Below, piece by piece: positions 9,404-15,141 of a stretch of DNA of 15,141 nt. The notes beneath the pieces were generated by a model. That model was not told where the DNA came from, did no database searches, and was given only the letters and a program-made list of their open reading frames with translations. A program made the translations under genes and the position numbers. Location: NCBI GenBank assembly GCA_036939355.1, contig JALLAP010001340.1:1-15141 (forward strand), read 5' to 3'. This DNA comes from Thalassiosira profunda. Its lineage: Eukaryota; Bacillariophyta; Thalassiosirophyceae; Thalassiosirales; Thalassiosiraceae. Each line of letters begins with the position of its first letter. Position 1 is the first letter of the stretch.

Positions 9404-10936
9404 TTACTCTAAGTAGACATGCCCGAAATCATTGTACTTCATCCTCTTGGTGGTGAGGCGACGTTTCCCTTCGGCGTACAGCGATGTGCAGAGGTCATCT
9501 CGCAAAGCCTTCCCTTCAAGTTCTTGTTCTTTCGCAGTTTGTGTTTTGCGACCTCTCGGCTTTGGCTCGTTGTTGTCGGTCACAAGAGGAAATGTGACAT
9601 CATCGGTGTCAGCGTCAGCAGCACCAATCTCGCCAAGCTTGGCTGCTGAATCGACAGCCGCCACATCGCGGCGAGAGAGACTTCGCACATCAGCGTTCAG
9701 CTCGTCGCCTTCTCTGCAGTCCACGAGAAAGTTGTGTAGCTTTGCTGCTGCACGAATTATGTCGCAGCCCCGCTCTCGGCTGAACTTCAAACTCCTCCAG
9801 AACAACCCGAACCGTGCGATGAACTCTCCAAACGTGCACTCGATCTGAATCCTGGAGTTGGACAACCAGAAGTTGAATGCATCCTTTTGCGTCCCGGGCG
9901 TGGCATCGGGATACGGTACCAGGAGGTACGCCGAGAGGGGATAGGCTGAGTCGCCGACGATGAACAGGCCGTGCTCCTTCAGTGTATTGTTCGTCTTGTC
10001 CATCAATTTCTTGAGGGAGGTCTGATCCCACGCGGTCGAGTCATGCGTTGCACCTTGGTGGCCCGGGCTGATCCAAAGAATCCTCTTTTTGCGATCGCAG
10101 ATGGCCTGCACGTTGAGAGCGTAGAAATTCTTTCGGCAGAAATAGTTTCCGGGATCTTCAACGTCATCTGGACATCTAATTCTGATTGCTAATCCATCGA
10201 TCGCTCCGATGCAGCCGTCAAAGCATCCGTTGGAATCAACGCCGAATTCCGCGCTGATGTTACGCAGCTCATCAATGGCATCGAGATCGCCGTCGCCGAG
10301 ACGCCGCAGCAACCGCACCCACGGGAAGTCAAACGTTGTATCGATCCAGTCGATGAACGTATGGAAGTAGTTGTACACCGATTGGACGGAGTCCACGCCG
10401 TACGCCCGGCCGACAAGATCCAAATAGCTGCCGCCGCAGAGCACCCGCAGGCCGATTGCAACTTTGGTGTGCCCGCAGATGGCCTGAGTATTTGCAGTCC
10501 GGAACTGCCGCTCGCCGACCTTCTCCTTGATCTTGTCGCAGAGCAGCTCGAACTGCTCCTTCGTCATGCGATACTTCCGCCGAAAGATCCGGTCGGAGAC
10601 GCTGTCGCGGATCTCCTCCCAGGACGGGAACTTCGTGGCGGGCGCATCGTCGCCCGGCTCCTCCTCGTCGGAGATGCGGCGTCGGGCGGAGCGCAGGCCT
10701 TCAGCGGCCTCGCGCTTGCGCTTGCGGCGGGCCTTCCCCTTCGTCTGCCAGTACCGCCGGTTCCTCTCCTCGCGCCGCACCACCTCGAGCAGCTCGCAAT
10801 TCAACTTGCTGAGATGGGCCAGCTCCGTCTGTGCAACGCCAATGACAGCGGTGAGAAGCGCGAGGTCGAAGTCATCGGCGTTGATGAGCTCTCTCGCGAT
10901 GTCTTCAAGAGGCGATACCTTGGAGATCGCGGACAT
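9404..10936 (-). CDS. PIF/Harbinger DDE transposase (DDE_Tnp_4 / HARBI1-like)
   Basis: Single exon, 510 residues. The first ATG in frame is at 10936; the frame is open further upstream but without an ATG. Residues 1-95 are helical and basic (ARRKRKR). About 116-200 is the family's helix-turn-helix-like region (FRRKYRMTKEQFELL, then VLCGGSYLDLVGRAYGVDS). The catalytic core is intact: Asp247 in GAIDGLA, HDSTAWDQ at 298-305, Asp329 in IVGDSAYPLSAYLL and Glu366 in IECTFGEFIARFG, followed by AAKLHNFL at 397-404. Known members cut and paste the element at 3-bp targets in the nucleus. Length and motif order fit a functional enzyme. It faces the accessory gene, whose product may be its DNA-binding partner (inference). 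Confidence 0.95.
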   Translation of the reverse strand: MSAISKVSPLEDIARELINADDFDLALLTAVIGVAQTELAHLSKLNCELLEVVRREERNRRYWQTKGKARRKRKREAAEGLRSARRRISDEEEPGDDAPATKFPSWEEIRDSVSDRIFRRKYRMTKEQFELLCDKIKEKVGERQFRTANTQAICGHTKVAIGLRVLCGGSYLDLVGRAYGVDSVQSVYNYFHTFIDWIDTTFDFPWVRLLRRLGDGDLDAIDELRNISAEFGVDSNGCFDGCIGAIDGLAIRIRCPDDVEDPGNYFCRKNFYALNVQAICDRKKRILWISPGHQGATHDSTAWDQTSLKKLMDKTNNTLKEHGLFIVGDSAYPLSAYLLVPYPDATPGTQKDAFNFWLSNSRIQIECTFGEFIARFGLFWRSLKFSRERGCDIIRAAAKLHNFLVDCREGDELNADVRSLSRRDVAAVDSAAKLGEIGAADADTDDVTFPLVTDNNEPKPRGRKTQTAKEQELEGKALRDDLCTSLYAEGKRRLTTKRMKYNDFGHVYLE

Positions 10937-11098
10937 GTCGCCGGCGGCCGAGAACACGCGACAGCGGGGGCGGGCGGAGACGGTGGTGTCGGCGGTCGTG
11001 AACCGATACGCTCCCTGGTGCACCGATCGGGCGATGGTGCATGTGATGTGAAATGAGTTGCAAAGCGGCGCGGGTCAGCAAAAAGTTGCGTCTCTCAC

Positions 11099-11156
11099 CA
11101 AAATTACACGAAGAAATAAGAGCGAGACCGGCACCCTATTTCTTCGTGTAATTTTG
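11099..11156. repeat. Perfect 20-bp palindromic hairpin inside the transposon's right end
   Basis: CAAAATTACACGAAGAAATA (11099-11118) is the exact reverse complement of 11137-11156, with an 18-bp loop. Each arm contains the TTCTTCGTGTAATTT core also found in the left terminal repeat (7553-7567). It lies upstream of the transposase start codon, so it could also shape that promoter or leader. Confidence 0.85.
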
Positions 11157-11193
11157 TGTAATTTTCTAGCGATTATTTTTGTCGCCAATTACA

Positions 11194-11244
11194 GGGCAAA
11201 ATTACAGGCAAAATTACACGAAGAGTAAGACCGTGGAACGCCTC
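11194..11244 (-). repeat. Right terminal inverted repeat
   Basis: This 51-bp end mirrors the left end. Read inward it carries spaced copies of TGTAATT (in CGTGTAATTTT, CCTGTAATTTT and just beyond it CCCTGTAATTGG), roughly 12-13 bp apart. These are plausible transposase-binding repeats (inference). Confidence 0.9.
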
Positions 11245-11251
11245 TGAGGTG

Positions 11252-11520
11252 CACGCGGGCGGGCGGCGGGGCAGTCCATACGTACCTACCTACGTACGTA
11301 CGGCTTGGTCGCTTTAGATCTATCGAAGACTCCACACTCCAACACCAACAGCTCCACGGCAGCCCCCTCCCAGCCGGCCGGCCCAGCTCCTTAGGCGACA
11401 CTGGGAGATAAGCGCGGCAGCAGATTGCTTTGATTGCTGCGGTTGCAAAGCGGCAGGCACCAGTGCACGAGGTAGCCGTCTGTTAGGTAGATCAGCACGA
11501 AAGCGCATGCACCATCTGTC
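11252..11520. promoter_or_regulatory. Remaining half of a bidirectional promoter, upstream of the RING/Sel1/MYND gene
   Basis: This 269-bp stretch lies between the transposon duplication and the next start codon. It holds a short TACG/TACC simple repeat (about 11277-11301) and no recognised gene. Before the insertion it was probably contiguous with 7500-7525 and served both the minus-strand fucosyltransferase-like gene and the plus-strand RING/Sel1/MYND gene (inference from geometry). Confidence 0.5.
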
Positions 11521-12570
11521 ATGTCTGACCGAGACAACGATAATGCATCAGAGGACGACTGTCCTCTTTGCCTGGAACCTCTCCCGCCCTTCTGGGATTG
11601 GGCGCGTCGGAAGGTATCAGTGTGTTGTGGCAAGGCGATCTGCATAAACTGCCATACCGACCGCAACGCCTACCTACAAAAGGCAGATGCCGAAGGAACG
11701 TGGGGCAGAGAGGAAGAGCAGCTCGGCAGCTTTTGCCCACTCTGCAGGGCAATAAAGCCTATGGTTGATGAAAGAGGGAGAATATTGATAGACAGGTTTG
11801 AGAAGGGCCAGCTGCCACTACATATGCATGGAAATTTAGCGGCGGGTTTCTTAGATGGGGAGGGAGGCGTTGAGATAAACACGGAAAGGGGCGTCGAGAT
11901 AATGATGATTGGCGCAAACAAAGGAGATCCCAATTGTCAATTTTCCATTGGCAACATGTATCGAATGGGATCGGATGGTTTGCCCAAATCGTTAACAGAA
12001 GCGAAGCGGTGGCTGTTGGCCGCGGCTGAACAGGGTCACGCCCTTGCTGAATACGAACTATCGCGAATATCTCTAGACGAGGGCAATGATGCTGAGTGCT
12101 TGGAATATCTTCGGAGTTCATCATCGAAAGGCTACGACGGTGCATGTTTCTCCCTAGGTTTATCCCACCACCAGGGCAAACTTGGTCTTTCACGATCTAG
12201 AGAAGAAGCAATCCGCGCGGTGACACCAGCTGCGGAGAGGGGGGATGCACCATGTATGGGGTTTTTGGGAGGCTTACTGTGGGCACAACATGCCCATATG
12301 CCGCCACGGGCAAATCCCAATTTCACGAAGGGAATGCAGTGGGCTCGGCGAGCGGCAGAGAAGGGTTATGATAAAGCAAAAAGAATCTTGGAAGAAATGG
12401 AGACGGCAAGCAGCACTTGCTTCAGATGCAACAAGAAAGCGCCTCCAGAGAAGGCATTTTTGCGATGCTCTAGATGCCGCGCGGCGTGGTATTGCAGCAA
12501 GGACTGCCAGGTCCAGCACTGGAAAGCAGCGGAGGCGGGGCACAAGCAGTATTGCATCAAATGGAAATAA
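11521..12570 (+). CDS. RING-like, Sel1-repeat, MYND zinc-finger protein
   Basis: Single exon, 349 residues. The N-terminus has a RING-like cysteine pattern: C14PLC17, CC at 35-36 followed by GKAIC41INC44H, and C72PLC75. Residues about 100-290 are Sel1-like helical repeats (for example SIGNMYRMGSDGLPKSLTEA and AKRWLLAAAEQGHALAEYEL). The C-terminus is a full MYND finger: C300, C303, C316, C319, C325, C329, H341 and C345, including WYCSKDCQVQHW. RING fingers often recruit ubiquitin-conjugating enzymes, Sel1 repeats scaffold proteins, and MYND fingers bind proline-rich peptides. A role as a ubiquitin-ligase-type adaptor is inference. From general knowledge, RING-like/Sel1 proteins are greatly expanded in diatoms. 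The first 110 residues could instead be a non-RING zinc-binding fold. Confidence 0.85.
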   Translation: MSDRDNDNASEDDCPLCLEPLPPFWDWARRKVSVCCGKAICINCHTDRNAYLQKADAEGTWGREEEQLGSFCPLCRAIKPMVDERGRILIDRFEKGQLPLHMHGNLAAGFLDGEGGVEINTERGVEIMMIGANKGDPNCQFSIGNMYRMGSDGLPKSLTEAKRWLLAAAEQGHALAEYELSRISLDEGNDAECLEYLRSSSSKGYDGACFSLGLSHHQGKLGLSRSREEAIRAVTPAAERGDAPCMGFLGGLLWAQHAHMPPRANPNFTKGMQWARRAAEKGYDKAKRILEEMETASSTCFRCNKKAPPEKAFLRCSRCRAAWYCSKDCQVQHWKAAEAGHKQYCIKWK

Positions 12571-13044
12571 ATCGGCATGTGGCTACCTGCGTTTGCTGGC
12601 GTCTACCCTCGTGATAGACTAGAGATAGAGACTAGAGCATGGGATGAATAAGCTAGACAGATAAACCAAAACTCCAGAGAGAGGCCGGCCGTGGTTTGAC
12701 AGACGCAGCGACGCAGATCAAAATCACTTCAAGGACGTGATATCAACCAATGTTTGTCTTCACTTCTTAACTTTTTACCCTAAGACTCTAATGAATTATA
12801 ATACCGGCACAATAATTCGACGTGTAAACGGTCACTCCAAAAGAAGGGGGCTTCCCGAAGACAGCTCCACTCGAGAACAGCTGCGACACACAGCCTGAAA
12901 GGCACAGATGATGCGGCCGGCGGCTGGTTATCAGGCCGACAACATCATCAACTCGCAGCTCGAGGGGCGGCCTTGGAGGAACCCAACTTCCGAAACTCTA
13001 TATTCAGTAGCTCGACACTCGACAGGGTTGGCACTTGGACACGC
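12571..13044. other. Convergent intergenic region (474 bp)
   Basis: This region lies between the stops of the RING/Sel1/MYND gene and the minus-strand repeat-protein gene, so it should contain both 3' UTRs. No gene was found. There is a small direct repeat of AGACTAGAG near 12616-12637, an AT-rich stretch near 12760-12815 and a potential stem-loop at 12880-12959. Confidence 0.5.
12880..12959. repeat. Potential stacked stem-loop in the 3' intergenic region
   Basis: Nested complementary arms are present: GCTGCGA (12880-12886) with TCGCAGC (12953-12959), GATGATG (12907-12913) with CATCATC (12943-12949), and CGGCC (12914-12918) with GGCCG (12934-12938). It may form in the 3' UTR of the repeat-protein transcript. 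Its significance is untested. Confidence 0.35.
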
Positions 13045-14628
13045 TTAACGTCCGGACTTGCCGCTCTTTCCGCTCGATGACGAGCTAGAGGAGCTGGGTG
13101 CCCAGCCGCTGTGCCAGCCGTCACCAGACCAGCTCACGGGAGGACCCCAGTAGTCGCCACTGGACGAGGACGAAGAACCCTTGGATCCCTTGGAAGATCC
13201 CGATCCCGACTTGCCGCTCTTTCCGCTGGAAGAGGAGCTAGAGGAGTATCCCCAGCCCGGAGGAGGTCTGTTGGTTGGAGGAAAGGAGTGACGAACGTCA
13301 GCACAACTCGTCGCACAAGGCAATCACCGAACGTGGATCATTAACAGCGGAACTTACCCCCAATAGTCGCCGCTGGACGAAGACGAGGATCCCTTGCCGG
13401 ACTTGCCAGAGCCCGAGGACCCAGATTTCCCGCTCTTGCCGCTTGAGGACGAGTCAGAGGAGGAGGAGCCCCAGGCAGGGGCGTCCCAGCCGCCCCAGCT
13501 GTCGCCACTGCTGCTCGACGAAGAACCCTTGCTTCCCTTGGACGATCCCGATCCGCCCGACTTTCCGCTCTTTCCGCTGGAGGAGCTAGAAGAGGGACCG
13601 GACCACGAAGGCGGAGGGCCCCAATAGTCGCCGCTGGACGACGAGGAGGATCCCTTGCCTGACTTTCCAGAGCCCGAGGACCCACTCTTCCCGCTCTTGC
13701 CGCTGGAGGAGGAGTCAGAGCTGGAGCCCCATCCTCCGCCGACCCAGACGTAGTCGCCGCTGCTAGAAGAACCCGACGATCCCTTGGATCCCTTGGACGA
13801 ACCAGAGCCGCCCGACTTGCCGCTCTTTCCGCTGGACGAGCTAGAAGAAGAGCCGGGGCCCCACGAAGGAGGCGGGCCCCAATAGTCGCCGCTGGACGAG
13901 CTGCTCGATCCCGAGGACCCAGACTTGCCGCTCTTGCCAGAGCCGGAGGAACCGCTCTTCCCGCTCTTGCCCGAGCTGGAGGAGGACGAGGGGCCGGACC
14001 AGCCGCTGCTGTCCCAGCCGCCCCATCCGCCCCAGTACGGACCGTCGTCGTCGGACGAGCTGCCCTTGGATCCCTTGGAGCTGCTTCCCTTGGACGACTT
14101 GGAGCCCGATCCCGACTTGCCGCTCTTGCCGGAGGACGAGGAGTCCTCGAGCCACATCCAGTGGCCGTGGTAGTCGCCGCTGGACGACGAGGACGAGCCC
14201 TTGCCGCTCTTTCCAGAGCCCGAGGACCCGGACTTCCCGCTCTTGCCCGAGCCGGAGGTGGAGGAGGAGGCGGGGCCGGCCCACGCGTCGTCGTCCTCGG
14301 CGGGGGCCTCCCAGCCGTCGTCGGTCCACTCGTCGTCGTGCTCGGCCTAACAGGTGAAGGAGGAGGGGGCAGAACAGGCGACGTGAGTGGGATGTGCACG
14401 TGATATGAGCAGGGTTTGCAAAGCGAGCAGAGTGAATGAGGGTTGCAACCGCGCGCGTGCGCCGGCCATTGTCGCTCGATCCGACGACCCAACCAAGCCA
14501 TTGGTCAACGATATCAGTGGACTCACCTCGAGCTGACGGGAATGAGTGATGCCGGCGCGGAGGTTGTCCGCGGAGGCAACGCCCACGACGGCGGCCGCGG
14601 CGGCGAGTTGGATGCAGGTGACCTTCAT
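13045..14628 (-). CDS. Secreted Ser/Lys/Gly-Trp repeat protein, cingulin/silaffin-like
   Basis: Three exons (14628-14527, 14346-13358 and 13267-13045) encode 437 residues with consistent phases (0, then 2). Residues 1-20 form a signal peptide (MKVTCIQLAAAAAVVGVASA). THSRQLE follows, containing an RXL motif, the known propeptide cleavage site in diatom silaffins. The mature part has no cysteine. It alternates nine Ser/Gly/Lys blocks (SGKSGKSGS type, lysines in KXXK spacing) with nine aromatic or acidic blocks (GDYWGPPPSW, YWGGWGGWDSSGW, EHDDEWTDDGWEAP). Silaffins and the W- and Y-type cingulins of Thalassiosira pseudonana have this plan: signal peptide, RXL, lysine clusters and Trp- or Tyr-rich segments. 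They are phosphorylated, carry modified lysines and shape biosilica. That this protein enters the silica deposition vesicle is inference; another secreted wall or adhesive matrix protein is possible. Confidence 0.85.
13060..14262 (-). repeat. Tandem coding repeat array of the Ser/Lys/Gly-Trp protein
   Basis: The coding DNA is an irregular tandem array. Two kinds of lysine block alternate. Type A reads GKSGKSGSSGSGKSGKG and type B reads GKSGKSGGSGSSKGSKG or close variants. The order is A-B-A-B-A-B-A-B plus a truncated last block, so the higher-order unit is an A-B pair with its two aromatic linkers. Such arrays tend to vary in copy number and to be collapsed in short-read assemblies. Confidence 0.85.
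13268..13357 (-). other. Intron 2 of the repeat-protein gene (90 bp)
   Basis: The minus-strand donor GTAAGT follows GACTATTGGGG. The acceptor CCAACCAACAG precedes ACCTCCTCC. Joining GG and A gives Gly and rebuilds the repeat motif GDYWGPPPGW across the junction, which strongly supports this splice. Confidence 0.92.
14347..14526 (-). other. Intron 1 of the repeat-protein gene (180 bp)
   Basis: The minus-strand donor GTGAGTCC follows CAGCTCGAG. The acceptor CACCTGTTAG precedes GCCGAGCACGAC. The phase is 0. It separates the presequence exon (signal peptide plus RXL site) from the repeat-bearing exon. Confidence 0.85.
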
Positions 14629-15141
14629 CTTCTTCCTTCTATTGAATGAATAACAACCGGTTGCGATCGATGCCGATGAGGTGATGGGTACGTCGGGGAT
14701 GGAACCGAGCTGGAAATTATGAGCAGTGTCGGCGTCGATGGGTGCGTCTTGTGACGCCTCCCTTGCGCTCTCCTTGCAGCATTGCTGTGCTAAAAATTGC
14801 GACGGCCTTCCGCCGGGTTCCGTTCGAGATCCGCTCACTCTCCGCGAGGTTTCGCACATTGGCCCCTGTGCCCACCGACCTCATTCAATCTACGTCGGAA
14901 TTTGTATATAATAAAGACGTTTGGCAGAATAAGCGTATCACACGATTCGGACAGGCGTTTCAGCCGCTGCGGCAAAAGCCTGTCGATGAATCTGAACGGA
15001 CAATTTGGGAAGCCCAAACTGCCACGTGCGTTGGACCTCGTATTGGATCGGCATTTGCTCGACAACATTTCCGGCTTAAAAATGAAGATTTATGCCCCGG
15101 GTTGTGGCTAAAACGACAGTCAAGTTGAGCTGAGACTTGTT
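14629..15141. promoter_or_regulatory. Region upstream of the repeat-protein gene, no gene seen
   Basis: These 513 bp precede the start codon of the minus-strand repeat protein and should hold its 5' UTR and promoter. A plus-strand frame of 128 codons has no recognisable domain or repeat. TATATAATA at 14905-14913 could act as a TATA-like element, but it is far (about 280 bp) from the start codon. A CACGTG hexamer lies at 15022-15027. Confidence 0.4.

Larger units (their letters stand above)
7533..11244. mobile_element. Complete autonomous PIF/Harbinger DNA transposon (~3.7 kb)
   Basis: Imperfect terminal inverted repeats, both starting GAGGCGTTCCACGGTCTTAC, bound two convergent intronless genes: an accessory protein and a DDE_Tnp_4 transposase. 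The flanking duplication can be read as TGA (7530-7532 and 11245-11247), the 3-bp size known for this superfamily. It can also be read as 6 bp GAGGTG (7526-7531 and 11246-11251), with the element then 7532-11245. Both proteins are full length, without stops or frameshifts, and the duplication is perfect. This suggests a recent insertion that may still be competent. It lies in the 5' leader or promoter of the fucosyltransferase-like gene. Confidence 0.92.

Noticed and set aside
10937..11023. Longer transposase start at 11023
   Set aside because: The codon at 11023 is GTG, not ATG. The first ATG in frame is at 10936.
11277..11301. TACG/TACC short tandem repeat as a regulatory element
   Set aside because: It is a short simple-sequence tract, easily explained by slippage. 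Nothing ties it to function.
13341..14501. 386-codon minus-strand frame overlapping the repeat protein in another phase
   Set aside because: It gives Arg/Ala/Pro-rich sequence typical of a frame shift of Ser/Gly/Lys codons. The chosen frame alone has the signal peptide, consistent splice sites and regular motifs.
14742..15128. 128-codon plus-strand frame at the right edge
   Set aside because: No domain, signal or repeat is visible, and it overlaps the presumed promoter of the repeat-protein gene. It is too weak to call.

Overview
The window looks like nuclear DNA of a stramenopile alga, most likely a centric diatom of the Thalassiosira type. This is inferred from gene content, not from a search. 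The clues are a secreted Ser/Lys/Gly-Trp repeat protein built like diatom cingulins and silaffins, a RING-like/Sel1/MYND protein and a MATH-BTB protein (both types that I recall as expanded in diatoms), and short GT-AG introns of 86-180 bp. Coding DNA is G+C rich at third positions. No operons, ribosome binding sites, tRNA, rRNA or CRISPR were seen.

Layout, left to right. (1) 1-3894, minus strand: a long acidic coiled-coil protein in three exons whose 3' end lies off the left edge. Its N-terminal tail has three NPF motifs, each followed by acidic residues. (2) 3895-4651: divergent promoter region. (3) 4652-5923, plus strand: a MATH-BTB protein with a C-terminal SAP-like motif. (4) 6035-7499, minus strand, two exons: a type II membrane fucosyltransferase-like protein, tail-to-tail with the MATH-BTB gene. 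(5) About 7533-11244: a complete PIF/Harbinger DNA transposon of about 3.7 kb with ~52 bp inverted repeats. It has two convergent intronless genes: an unrecognised 508-aa accessory protein (plus) and a 510-aa DDE transposase with an intact catalytic triad (minus). It sits about 30 bp upstream of the fucosyltransferase-like start codon. Removing it leaves only about 300 bp between that gene and the next, so it appears to have split a compact bidirectional promoter. (6) 11521-12570, plus strand: a RING-like/Sel1/MYND protein. (7) 13045-14628, minus strand, three exons: a 437-aa secreted repeat protein with a signal peptide, an RXL processing site, nine Lys/Ser/Gly blocks with KXXK spacing and nine aromatic/acidic blocks. 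This is the most interesting gene and a candidate silica-forming (cingulin-like) protein. (8) 14629-15141: no gene seen; presumably its promoter.

The host genes do not form an obvious pathway. The two transposon genes form one functional unit. The fucosyltransferase-like and repeat-protein genes both act in the secretory route, but nothing in the sequence links them.
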